Of a DNA stretch of 36,252 bases, positions 27,581 to 36,252 are shown piece by piece; within the stretch, counting starts at the first letter, position 1, and the number at the start of each line of letters is the position of its first letter. Source of the DNA: Chitinophagaceae bacterium (GTDB lineage Bacteria; Bacteroidota; Bacteroidia; Chitinophagales; Chitinophagaceae); NCBI GenBank assembly GCA_947380435.1, contig CANCRC010000004.1, positions 1 through 36,252 of the forward strand. The letters are read 5' to 3'. The translations under genes were made by a program, and so were the position numbers. The notes under the pieces were generated by a model, which did not search any database, had not been told where the DNA came from, and saw only the letters and a program-made list of their open reading frames with translations.

Positions 27581-28363
27581 TTATTGATTTTCGAACTTAA
27601 ACTTTACAGTCACATTAGAAACATGATCGGCGCTATTGAAACTAATTTTAGTTAAGTACTCCACAATGGCTTTTTTATATTTAGCGTCGTTAGAGCTTGA
27701 ACCTTTTACAATTTGTATAAAGCGGCCAGCGCCAGTAGGACTCACTTCAATTTCTGCATAAATAGTAGCGGGTTCTACATCTCCATTAAATGAATAAGCC
27801 TTGGTCACTCTTCGGTCTCCTTTAGTTACAAAAGGGCCACCGGTTCCTTCATAATTTTTCCCATTAATGCTTCCATTCGCCACCCCTTGATCGCCTTTAC
27901 CTCCGGCAATGCCTTGGTCTTTTACATTATTATAACTGTCTTGGTTATTGCCACCTTTGCCATTACCCCCAGCATATTTTCCCATTAATGCTTTTGGCTT
28001 AGGAGCAGGGGGAAGCGGTAGGTTTTTAATATTGGTTTTTGCTTTCGATGATCTGATGGCTTCATCATTAGGATCGTTGCCACTTGCATTTATCTTAACA
28101 GCCTTATTAATAGCAGTTGCTTTTACTTTTTTGCTTGAACCTAGTTCTGGTGCTGGGGCTTCTTTACTTAAGGGGGCAATATCTCCTTGGCCTGTTGTGG
28201 TATTGCCTAAGTTCACTTCCATATAAGCAGTAGCAGGAGGGATAACGGTGGCAGCTGGTTGTTGCCAATGCATGATAATAAATAAGCAAGACAAGGCAAT
28301 ACATATAACTAAGGTGTAAACACCAGCCTTTATATTTTTTTCTTGTTCAAAGCTTAATTGCAT
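27581..28363 (-). CDS. TonB-like energy transducer protein
   Basis: N-terminal TM, Pro/Gly/Asn-rich periplasmic linker, C-terminal TonB-like domain (EIEVSPTGAGRFIQIVKGSS...VTVKFKFENQ). Confidence 0.65.
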   Translation of the reverse strand: MQLSFEQEKNIKAGVYTLVICIALSCLFIIMHWQQPAATVIPPATAYMEVNLGNTTTGQGDIAPLSKEAPAPELGSSKKVKATAINKAVKINASGNDPNDEAIRSSKAKTNIKNLPLPPAPKPKALMGKYAGGNGKGGNNQDSYNNVKDQGIAGGKGDQGVANGSINGKNYEGTGGPFVTKGDRRVTKAYSFNGDVEPATIYAEIEVSPTGAGRFIQIVKGSSSNDAKYKKAIVEYLTKISFNSADHVSNVTVKFKFENQ

Positions 28364-28411
28364 GCTATAAAATTAATACAAAAATAGATCAAAACCCAAA
28401 TTTGAGATCCT

Positions 28412-29329
28412 TTAAGATGAATGTATTATGGGCTTATTTGGACTAGGCCATGTATTTATTATAATGCCTGTGATAATAATACAACCACTCACTATTTGAG
28501 CTGTAGAAAAGCTTTCTCCTAAAAAAAACACAGCTTCAATAGAACTTAATAGTGGAATTAATGTACCAAATAAAGCGGCTTTGCCTGCGCCAATTTTTTG
28601 AATGGCATTGTTCCATATTAAATAAGAGATGGTAGAATTACCAATGCCTATATATAGGACTATCCATAATAAATGAGCGTTGAATATTATTGGTTGAACG
28701 AAATTCATTTCATAGGTAGCTACTGGTAGTAATAAAATTGCGCCTATAGCAAAGAGTACTAGTAAGAAACTATTATTAGAAATGCCTACAGGTTTTTTAC
28801 GCACAAAAACATTGTATATGCCAAAACAAAAACCTGCACCAATCATCCATAAATCGCCGGTACTTATTTGAAAATTTAAAATATTGGCCATCTGACCTTT
28901 TGTTAATAAATACACTGTGCCAATTAAACCAAGTATAATGCCTGTGATATTTTTCCAATGTAATTTTTCATTTACAAAATAGGCAGCTAATAGTGCCGCC
29001 ACAATAGGATGCACTGTGGAACCGAATAAAGCCATATTAATAGCAGTGGTATAATGGCCTGCCGTATATATTAAAGTATTGTAAACGGAAAATCCAACAA
29101 GGCCCATCCAAAAAAAGTAGGCTTTATTGGCTTTAAAAATGGGCCATTCGTTTTTTAAATTTTTATAGGCAAAGGGAAACATGAAAATGGTGGCTATTGT
29201 CCATCTCATGAAAGCTAAACTAGCAGGGCCTGCTAAATGAATTGAATAACGAGATACTATAAAATTTCCAGACCAAATAATACTAGAGGTAATGGCAAGT
29301 GCTGCTCCTATTTGGTTTTGTCTTCTCAA
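28412..29329 (-). CDS. EamA/DMT-family transporter
   Basis: ~10 TM segments, ITSSIIWSGNFIVSRY and FGSTVHPIVAALLAAYFVNEKLHWKNITGIILGLIGTVYLL. Confidence 0.87.
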   Translation of the reverse strand: MRRQNQIGAALAITSSIIWSGNFIVSRYSIHLAGPASLAFMRWTIATIFMFPFAYKNLKNEWPIFKANKAYFFWMGLVGFSVYNTLIYTAGHYTTAINMALFGSTVHPIVAALLAAYFVNEKLHWKNITGIILGLIGTVYLLTKGQMANILNFQISTGDLWMIGAGFCFGIYNVFVRKKPVGISNNSFLLVLFAIGAILLLPVATYEMNFVQPIIFNAHLLWIVLYIGIGNSTISYLIWNNAIQKIGAGKAALFGTLIPLLSSIEAVFFLGESFSTAQIVSGCIIITGIIINTWPSPNKPIIHSS

Positions 29330-30627
29330 TGGTGTGCAAAGTTTTGAGTAAAATCGCCTTTAATTCTTTCAATAGGAGGGTTGTAATAACCAAATTGTAA
29401 GAGAGGGAATTCTTCTTTAATTAATTCCATCATTTGTTTAACACCCATAATTTCTCCCACTTCTGTAACACCTATTTTTCCTAAATACCAATCGGGATCA
29501 ATATTAAAATTGCGCCATTGTATCATTTTCAAATCGGTGTCTCTAATAAATTTTCTTAAGGCTTCATATTCTGCAACACTGTCCGTCATACCTGGGAAAA
29601 CAAAATAATTAATACTTGTCCATTTACCTGCAGCCGACATCTCTTTTAAACTTTCTACAATATCGTTAAAGGTATAATTATTAGGTCTGTAGTAAGGATT
29701 GTAAATTTCTGGTCTTACCGAATTGGTACTAACTCTTAAACTATCCAATCCCGCTGCTGCTAAAATTTTTACAGCTTTTGGATCAGAGCCATTGGAATTA
29801 ATATTAATACTTCCTTTGTTAGTATGTTTTCTTATTTCAATAATAGCTTCTTTAATAGTCTCCCACATTAATAAAGGTTCTCCTTCACATCCTTGTCCAA
29901 AACTTACAATAGGGAAAGGGGCTGTCATTAAATGAGGAACTGTATATTCTACTACTTCAGCGGCAGTAGGTTTAAAACTCAATCGCTCTTGATTCGAAAA
30001 AATTTCTTCTTCAATAGGTTGAAATGAAATACATCCAATACAATTGGCATTACAAGCAGGGGATATAGGAATGGGGCATTCCCATCTGTCCATGGCAAAA
30101 TTTCTGGCAGCAGGACAATGATAAGTCATGCAGCAATTTTCCATTAAATGTTTTACCAATCTGTTTTGGCTATAAGTTTCTAATAATTTGCTTGTTCCTG
30201 TTTCAATTGTTTCTTGATCATAGCCTTCACAATCTTGTCTTATATCTTTTTCAATTCTTACAGCAGGCACATAATTTTTTCCATCCTGCCAACCCACAGC
30301 AGTATAACAAAATAATGGAAGTGTTGGTGCATTGGGCAAGGTTTCATAAGCCGCAATATATAATCCTGTATGTGCTGGAGGAATAAAGGCAGCCACGGCC
30401 CAACCTTTTTCACAAATACGCATCTCGCCCGTTTCTACATCAATACCAATGCCTCTTCTTTCTGGTAGTTCATATAAGCTTCCACCATTAGGCAGTTCAA
30501 TCCAATCCTCAACATCTATTGGATAAGCGTCCCAGCCAGCACGGCCTGCAACATACAAACTAGTATCTTCAAATATTTGGCCATTGCCATCGGAATATAA
30601 AATATAGGGGGAAGATTGTAAAGACAT
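29326..30627 (-). CDS. Uncharacterised radical SAM protein
   Basis: CNANCIGC (Cx3Cx2C), FGQGCEGEPLL, RVSTNSVRPEIYNPYYRPNNYTFNDIVES; 4-nt overlap with the EamA gene. Confidence 0.87.
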   Translation of the reverse strand: MSLQSSPYILYSDGNGQIFEDTSLYVAGRAGWDAYPIDVEDWIELPNGGSLYELPERRGIGIDVETGEMRICEKGWAVAAFIPPAHTGLYIAAYETLPNAPTLPLFCYTAVGWQDGKNYVPAVRIEKDIRQDCEGYDQETIETGTSKLLETYSQNRLVKHLMENCCMTYHCPAARNFAMDRWECPIPISPACNANCIGCISFQPIEEEIFSNQERLSFKPTAAEVVEYTVPHLMTAPFPIVSFGQGCEGEPLLMWETIKEAIIEIRKHTNKGSININSNGSDPKAVKILAAAGLDSLRVSTNSVRPEIYNPYYRPNNYTFNDIVESLKEMSAAGKWTSINYFVFPGMTDSVAEYEALRKFIRDTDLKMIQWRNFNIDPDWYLGKIGVTEVGEIMGVKQMMELIKEEFPLLQFGYYNPPIERIKGDFTQNFAHH

Positions 30628-30631
30628 AGTA

Positions 30632-30639
30632 CAAAGGTA
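30632..30639 (-). promoter_or_regulatory. -7 element TACCTTTG directly upstream of the radical SAM ATG
   Basis: Minus strand reads TACCTTTG-TACT-ATG. Confidence 0.5.
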
Positions 30640-30679
30640 TCAATTAGAAATGAGTTTAGTAAACAGATTAGGAAACAGT

Positions 30680-31246
30680 TTAGGATTGACTTGTTCTAGA
30701 ATGGGTTATTTGTTCTGCACAAAATGAATTGAATTCATTGGTGATGGTAGAACTTACTGGTTCATTAATTTGTTTTTGAATGATTTTGTTGTCTTTGAAG
30801 TCAATGGTAATAAGGTCGTCTTTAATAATGGCATTTTCTAAATAGCCCCAGGGGTAGTGTTTTTTAGGGAAAGTATTAATAACAATGCCTGCCGGATCAA
30901 ATGCAATTTCGTAGGGGAATTTAACCTGTCTTTCAAATAGGGCACCTATTAAAAAAATACCTGCTATGATTAATCCGTTGGGCTGTAAAAACCAACCCCA
31001 GGAGGCTAATAATAAACCCAATCTGTAATAAGGCAAAACACCTCTTTTGGATTGAAAAACACAGAATATCCACCAGCTTGTAAAAGAAGTCATGATGGCG
31101 AAAATAAGTGCTGGCTTAGGGAATAAGCCTAAAAATATAGAATAGCCAAAAGCCAGTAATGAAATGAATAACATGAATTGGCTAATGCGGTCTACGTTCT
31201 TAAAGTCGGGGCTTTTACAAACTATGATGTAGTCAAATTCACGCAT
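30680..31246 (-). CDS. Hypothetical membrane protein
   Basis: Several hydrophobic segments followed by a soluble C-terminal domain (FDPAGIVINTFPKKHYPWGYLENAIIKDD); start trimmed from 31282. Confidence 0.65.
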   Translation of the reverse strand: MREFDYIIVCKSPDFKNVDRISQFMLFISLLAFGYSIFLGLFPKPALIFAIMTSFTSWWIFCVFQSKRGVLPYYRLGLLLASWGWFLQPNGLIIAGIFLIGALFERQVKFPYEIAFDPAGIVINTFPKKHYPWGYLENAIIKDDLITIDFKDNKIIQKQINEPVSSTITNEFNSFCAEQITHSRTSQS

Positions 31247-31272
31247 AAAATTGGGTTTCGATGAGGATAAAA

Positions 31273-31306
31273 TTTGATGCAATTTAAGCTCATTTGGTTA
31301 ACTTTG
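31273..31306 (+). promoter_or_regulatory. ccmE promoter TTTG-N22-TAACTTTG abutting the start codon
   Basis: -33/-7 elements; only CACC separates TAACTTTG from the ATG at 31311. Confidence 0.6.
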
Positions 31307-31310
31307 CACC

Positions 31311-31721
31311 ATGAAGAAAACACATATTGCATTATTAGTATTAATTGCTGCTGCCATTGTTGTACTTATAAGCTATACAGGCGATTTAAGTAGCTATGAG
31401 ACAATTGGTTCAGCCAAGCAAAAAGAAGGGAAATTCGTGAATTTAATTGTAAGAATGGACAAGTCTGTTCCTGTTCAATACGACCCAGTAAAAGACCCTA
31501 ATTTATTAGCATTTAATGTGCAAGATAGTGTGGGGGGTAAAATTAGTGTGGTCTATCATAATACCATGCCTACCGATATGGAAAAGTCGGAGCGATTAGT
31601 GTTGAAAGGAAAAGTACAAGGCGATCATTTTGAATGTTCTGCTATCGTTATGAAATGTCCTTCTAAATACAAGGACAATCCCAATGCTATGAAAAACCAA
31701 CCGGTGACCATTAGCAATTAA
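31311..31721 (+). CDS. ccmE: Cytochrome c maturation protein CcmE (CxxxY variant)
   Basis: N-terminal TM, OB-fold-like pattern, MKCPSKYKDNP at the heme-binding motif position, followed by ccmF. Confidence 0.82.
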   Translation: MKKTHIALLVLIAAAIVVLISYTGDLSSYETIGSAKQKEGKFVNLIVRMDKSVPVQYDPVKDPNLLAFNVQDSVGGKISVVYHNTMPTDMEKSERLVLKGKVQGDHFECSAIVMKCPSKYKDNPNAMKNQPVTISN

Positions 31722-31740
31722 TAAAAATACAATTAGGTAA

Positions 31741-34179
31741 ATGAGTACTACAAAGTTTATTGACGAGCATTTATTCCCTGGTCAAATAGGATATTTTTTA
31801 ACCATTCTTGCATTAGTTGCTTCTTTAGTGGCAACTTATTCTTTTGCTAAAGCATTTTTCTCCAAAGAAATATCTCTGCAAGCGCAATGGGAAAAATTAG
31901 CCAAAATAGCTTTTATTATAGAATCGATAGCGGTATTCTCTTGCTTTGTGGTTTTATTTTATATTATTTCAAATCATTTGTTTGAGTATAAGTATGCCTA
32001 TACACATAGTGACAAAAACTTACCCTACCAATATTTATTAAGTTGTTTTTGGGAAGGGCAGGAAGGAAGTTTTTTATTATGGAGCTTCTGGCACTGCGTT
32101 TTAGGATTGGTCGTACTTGCTACTAAAAAGAAATGGGGTAGCTCTTTTTCTGGAGTGATGATGGTATTGAACTTTGTTCAATTTTGCTTAGCCACTATGA
32201 TAGTGGGCTTGTATATATTTGATATGAAATTAGGAAGCAGTCCATTTTCGTTGTTAAGAGAGGAAATGAGCTGGCCTATTTTATCCAGACCCGATTATTT
32301 ACACCTTATTAAAGATGGCACCGGCTTAAATACTTTATTACAGAATTATTGGATGGTCATTCATCCGCCTATTTTATTTTTAGGATTTGCTTCTACCACT
32401 ATTCCATTTGCTTTTGCAGTGGTGGGCTTAATTAAAAAGAAACATGATTGGATGGATATTTGTTTGCCTTGGGCAACATTTTCCGCGGGCATATTGGGTT
32501 TAGGTATTATGATGGGAGCTGCTTGGGCTTACGAGAGTTTAACTTTCGGCGGTTATTGGGCTTGGGATCCGGTAGAGAATGCCTCTCTGGTTCCTTGGTT
32601 AACCTTAGTTTCTGCTATTCATGCTTGTATTATTTATAGAAAAACAGGATCTAGTTTAAAATTGACTTATTTATTTTTCGGTATTAGTTTTTTATTAGTA
32701 TTGTATTCTACTTTTTTAACAAGAAGTGGTATACTAGGAGACACTTCAGTACATGCCTTTACCGACTTAGGAATGAATGGGCAACTACTTAGCTTCTTAT
32801 TAATTTTTGTCATTCCTTACTTCGTTTTATTTTTTGCAAGGTTTAAATATATGCCCGAGCCTCAAAAAGAGGAAGCTATTGATAGCAGAGAATTTTGGAT
32901 GTTGATAGGCTCTCTTGTTTTATTTTTATCGGCGGTAGTTATTATTGCTATTACTTCTATACCCGTATTCAATAAATTATTTGGAACAAAAATTGCTCCT
33001 CCAGAAGATGCAGCCTTTGCACATAATCAAGTACAAGTATTTGTAGCTATTATTATTGGTTTATTAACCGCAACGGGACAGTTTTTAAAATTCAAAGGAA
33101 CTGCTAAAGCATTTTTAATTGAAAAACTTAAAATGCCTTTACTAGTGACAATTGCAATTACTGCGCTTGTGTATATTTTTGTGGGCGTTGCTTTTAAAGA
33201 AAAAGGTATTGGATTTGAAGGGGCTATTTATGTAGCTATGTTTGCTGCTATTTATGCTATTGTTGCCAATGTTTTCTTTTGGATCACTATGCAAAAAGGA
33301 AAATTAAAATCGGCAGGGTCTTCTATTGGTCATATAGGTTTTGGAATGGTTTTATTAGGTATTTTAATATCCTCTTCCAATAAAACAGTATTAAGTTGGA
33401 ATACCACTGGTATTAGCCCACTTCGTATGGAATCAAAAAAGAACCCAGCTGGCAACCCTAGAGAAAACATTACTTTGTTTGAAGGTATTGCCACTGACAT
33501 GGGAAAATTTATGGTCACCTATGTGCGTGATACTTTTGACGTATTAGATAAAAGATTTTTTGAACTTAAATTTAAAGAGAAGAAAACAGAAGAAACTTTT
33601 TTCCTTTATCCTGATGTATTGAAAAACAATAAAGGCATGGAAGGTTTCTCTGCGAATCCTTCTTCTAAACATTATTGGAATAAAGATATTTTCGTGTATG
33701 TGACTTCTTTTCAAGATAATTCTAAAGAAGACACTACCCGTTTTAAGCCATATCAAATTGCAGTGGGCGATTCTATTTTTTATAGCAATGGCTATATTAA
33801 ATTAGAAAAAGTTTTAGTGAATCCGAACCCCAGCAGACCAGCAGGGTCTAACGAGCTTGTTTTACAATTAGCCGTTACTTCTAAAGAAGGTTTAAAGTAT
33901 ACGGCTAGTCCAGGTATTATATTGCAGGGCATGAGTTTGCAAGCCAATTTAGACACTATTAAGGCGCAAAACCTAGTGCTAAGTTTTAATAAAGTAATTG
34001 ATCAACAAAAAGGAACTTTAGAAATTGGGGTGAAAGAATCGGCTGCCTTAACCAATTTAATTACATTAAAAGCCTATGAATTCCCTTTCATTAATTTATT
34101 ATGGTTAGGGGTAATTATTATGACTTTTGGCTTTGGGGTAGCTACTTGGAGCAGGGTGGCTAAGTTAAAAGAAAAGTAA
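31741..34179 (+). CDS. ccmF: Cytochrome c heme lyase component CcmF/CcsA family
   Basis: GGYWAWDPVENASLVPWL tryptophan-rich motif, many TMs, follows ccmE. Confidence 0.9.
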   Translation: MSTTKFIDEHLFPGQIGYFLTILALVASLVATYSFAKAFFSKEISLQAQWEKLAKIAFIIESIAVFSCFVVLFYIISNHLFEYKYAYTHSDKNLPYQYLLSCFWEGQEGSFLLWSFWHCVLGLVVLATKKKWGSSFSGVMMVLNFVQFCLATMIVGLYIFDMKLGSSPFSLLREEMSWPILSRPDYLHLIKDGTGLNTLLQNYWMVIHPPILFLGFASTTIPFAFAVVGLIKKKHDWMDICLPWATFSAGILGLGIMMGAAWAYESLTFGGYWAWDPVENASLVPWLTLVSAIHACIIYRKTGSSLKLTYLFFGISFLLVLYSTFLTRSGILGDTSVHAFTDLGMNGQLLSFLLIFVIPYFVLFFARFKYMPEPQKEEAIDSREFWMLIGSLVLFLSAVVIIAITSIPVFNKLFGTKIAPPEDAAFAHNQVQVFVAIIIGLLTATGQFLKFKGTAKAFLIEKLKMPLLVTIAITALVYIFVGVAFKEKGIGFEGAIYVAMFAAIYAIVANVFFWITMQKGKLKSAGSSIGHIGFGMVLLGILISSSNKTVLSWNTTGISPLRMESKKNPAGNPRENITLFEGIATDMGKFMVTYVRDTFDVLDKRFFELKFKEKKTEETFFLYPDVLKNNKGMEGFSANPSSKHYWNKDIFVYVTSFQDNSKEDTTRFKPYQIAVGDSIFYSNGYIKLEKVLVNPNPSRPAGSNELVLQLAVTSKEGLKYTASPGIILQGMSLQANLDTIKAQNLVLSFNKVIDQQKGTLEIGVKESAALTNLITLKAYEFPFINLLWLGVIIMTFGFGVATWSRVAKLKEK

Positions 34180-34292
34180 ATTATAGAAATTAGAGGTTCT
34201 CAAAGGTTACTTTTCTTAGATTAGTGTATTAAATTTATAGAAACTATATATAATAGTCAGTATTTAGGTTTTCAATAATTTCAGCTATTAAA

Positions 34293-34904
34293 ATGAAAAA
34301 AGGCTTTGTCTATATTATGTTTTTTTGTTTGTCGGGCTTTACTAGTTTAAAGGCTACTGCGCAAACCATGAACAATGACACCATTCGTGTGGAAGCTTTT
34401 ATTACACCTGAAGGAGATACTATCCCACAATCTTGGTTGCCAACAGTAGAAGTCATTGCTATACAATCGGCACGTTGGAAAAACTATTGGAGAAACTGGA
34501 CTAGGCTTCGCAATGCAGTGTATGTAACTTATCCCTATGCTAAAACAGCTAGTAAATTAATTACGGAGGTTAATAATCAGTTGGCGGGCATTAGCGATGA
34601 AGGACAAAGAAAAAAAATAATTAAGTCTAGAGAAAAGGAAATGAAAAGAGACTTTGGAGATAAAGTAACTAGTTTGTCAGTGTACCAAGGAAAAGTACTC
34701 ATGAAATTAATTAATAGAGAAACAGGAAATAACTGTTATGAAATAATTAAAGAATATAAAGGAGGCTTTAATGCAGGATTTTGGCAAACAGTGGCCTTTG
34801 TTTTTGGAAGCAGTTTAAAGCAACAATACGACCCTCAAGGGGAGGATAAAGACATTGAAAAAATTGTCTTAGAATTACAAAAGCTCTACGGCTACAAGGG
34901 TTAA
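34293..34904 (+). CDS. DUF4294 family protein
   Basis: Signal peptide; [77 protein letters not shown]. Confidence 0.8.
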   Translation: MKKGFVYIMFFCLSGFTSLKATAQTMNNDTIRVEAFITPEGDTIPQSWLPTVEVIAIQSARWKNYWRNWTRLRNAVYVTYPYAKTASKLITEVNNQLAGISDEGQRKKIIKSREKEMKRDFGDKVTSLSVYQGKVLMKLINRETGNNCYEIIKEYKGGFNAGFWQTVAFVFGSSLKQQYDPQGEDKDIEKIVLELQKLYGYKG

Positions 34905-34909
34905 GCATA

Positions 34910-34935
34910 GGGGTAGGTTTTTGGGGCAGGTTTTT
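34910..34935 (+). repeat. Two-copy 13-bp tandem repeat upstream of glnS
   Basis: GGGGTAGGTTTTT / GGGGCAGGTTTTT (12/13 identical), immediately before a -7-like TATCTTTA. Confidence 0.8.
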
Positions 34936-34963
34936 GTATCTTTACCCCATACTAATTACCATC

Positions 34964-36252
34964 ATGAGCGAAGAAAAGAGTCTAAATTTTATTGAAGAAA
35001 TTATATCCCAAGATTTGGCATCGGGTAAGTACGACCAAATTTTAACCCGATTCCCACCCGAGCCTAATGGTTATTTACATATTGGACATGCTAAAAGTAT
35101 TTGTTTAAACTTTGGATTAGCTAATCATTTTGGAGGAGGCACCAATCTAAGATTCGATGATACCAATCCCACTACAGAAGAAACTGAATATGTAGATAGT
35201 ATTAAGGCCGACTTGAAATGGTTGGGCTTTAACTGGGTGAAGGAATGTTATGCATCGGATTATTTTGATACGCTTTATGGTTTTGCAGTTCAATTAATAG
35301 AGAAAGGATTGGCCTATGTAGATGATAGCAGTCCTGAAGAAATTGCTTTACAAAAAGGAACACCTACTGCGGCAGGAACAGGAAATGAATATAGAAATAG
35401 ATCCATTGCTGAGAATTTGGAATTGTTTACAAATATGAAGGCGGGTAAATATGCAGATGGCGCAAAAGTGTTAAGAGCTAAAATAGATTTAGCGAATCCT
35501 AATATGCTTTTAAGAGATCCTATTTTATACCGTATCAAAAAAGCGCATCATCACCGTACTGGAGATACATGGTGTATTTACCCCATGTACGATTTTGCAC
35601 ATGGACAAAGTGATTCCATTGAAAAAATTACCCATTCCATTTGTACTTTGGAATTTATTCCACACAGAGCCTTGTATGATTGGGGTATTGAAAATTTAGG
35701 TATTTATCCATCCAAGCAATATGAATTTTCTCGTTTAAATATTACGTATACTATTTTAAGTAAAAGAAAATTATTACAACTTGTACAAGAAGGCCATGTA
35801 AATAGTTGGGATGACCCTCGTATGCCTACCATTAGTGGTATGCGACGTAGAGGCTATACAGCAGAGAGTATCAGAGATTTTTGTGATAGGATAGGCATTG
35901 CTAAAAGAGAAAACATTATTGATTTTAGTTTATTAGAATTTTGTGTGAGAGAGCATTTAAATAAAATTGCACAAAGAAGAATGGTGGTCACCGATCCTAT
36001 TAAATTAGTCATTACCAATTATGATAAAGGAGAGGAGATACTTCATTCTGAAAATAACCCGGAGGATCCTGAAGGAGGCGTGAGAGCTATTCCATTTAGT
36101 AATGAACTATATATTCAAAGAGACGATTTCATGGAAGAGCCTACTAAAAAATATTTTAGACTAGGGCCCGGTTTAATGGTACGTTTAAAGAGTGCCTATA
36201 TTGTTAAGTGCGATAGTTTTGAAAAAGATGCAGCGGGTGTAGTGCAAACTGT
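34964..36252 (+). CDS. glnS: Glutaminyl-tRNA synthetase (3' end beyond window)
   Basis: [26 protein letters not shown] and the KMSKS-equivalent [11 protein letters not shown]; frame stays open to the window end. Confidence 0.94.
   Translation, partial: MSEEKSLNFIEEIISQDLASGKYDQILTRFPPEPNGYLHIGHAKSICLNFGLANHFGGGTNLRFDDTNPTTEETEYVDSIKADLKWLGFNWVKECYASDYFDTLYGFAVQLIEKGLAYVDDSSPEEIALQKGTPTAAGTGNEYRNRSIAENLELFTNMKAGKYADGAKVLRAKIDLANPNMLLRDPILYRIKKAHHHRTGDTWCIYPMYDFAHGQSDSIEKITHSICTLEFIPHRALYDWGIENLGIYPSKQYEFSRLNITYTILSKRKLLQLVQEGHVNSWDDPRMPTISGMRRRGYTAESIRDFCDRIGIAKRENIIDFSLLEFCVREHLNKIAQRRMVVTDPIKLVITNYDKGEEILHSENNPEDPEGGVRAIPFSNELYIQRDDFMEEPTKKYFRLGPGLMVRLKSAYIVKCDSFEKDAAGVVQT

Noticed and set aside
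1-36252. Mobile element, CRISPR, toxin-antitoxin or defence system
   Set aside because: No transposase, integrase, Cas, restriction-modification, TA or retron-like protein, no spaced direct repeats and no tRNA-flanked island was seen; every sizeable ORF has a chromosomal family or unknown-function explanation.

Overview
AT-rich Bacteroidota chromosome segment, probably Chitinophagaceae-like judging from protein flavour and TAnnTTTG promoter motifs. It is densely packed with mostly chromosomal or housekeeping genes. I saw no tRNA, rRNA, CRISPR array, transposase, integrase, phage or recognisable defence island. Left to right: a hexuronate catabolism run (uxaC 3' end, KDG kinase, KDPG aldolase, hexuronate MFS transporter) followed by a secreted tandem-DUF1080 protein and a Tat-signal Gfo/Idh/MocA oxidoreductase; a short alpha-glucan phosphorylase-like protein; a lipoprotein; an Nramp-UspA fusion; NADP-type isocitrate dehydrogenase; a tiny Cys/His-rich secreted protein; a PafA-like phosphatase; an alpha-oxoamine-synthase family enzyme (SPT-like); YihY; MltG; the cluster miaB / sigma54 activator / lptE / TPR / secG; DUF3078; purK; an ABC ATPase with no adjacent permease; DinB/YfiT; folC; a TonB-like protein; an EamA transporter coupled to a radical SAM protein; ccmE and ccmF; DUF4294; and a partial glnS. 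The best leads are sequence-level anomalies inside otherwise ordinary families: (1) the phosphorylase has Thr at the position of the PLP-binding Lys; (2) CcmE carries a CxxxY motif instead of HxxxY; (3) a possible periplasmic 3-keto-glycoside module sits next to the uronate operon; (4) an 8-Cys mini-protein; (5) a radical SAM/EamA pair; (6) several -7 promoter elements abut start codons, suggesting leaderless mRNAs. No clearly novel multi-gene system could be demonstrated from sequence alone.
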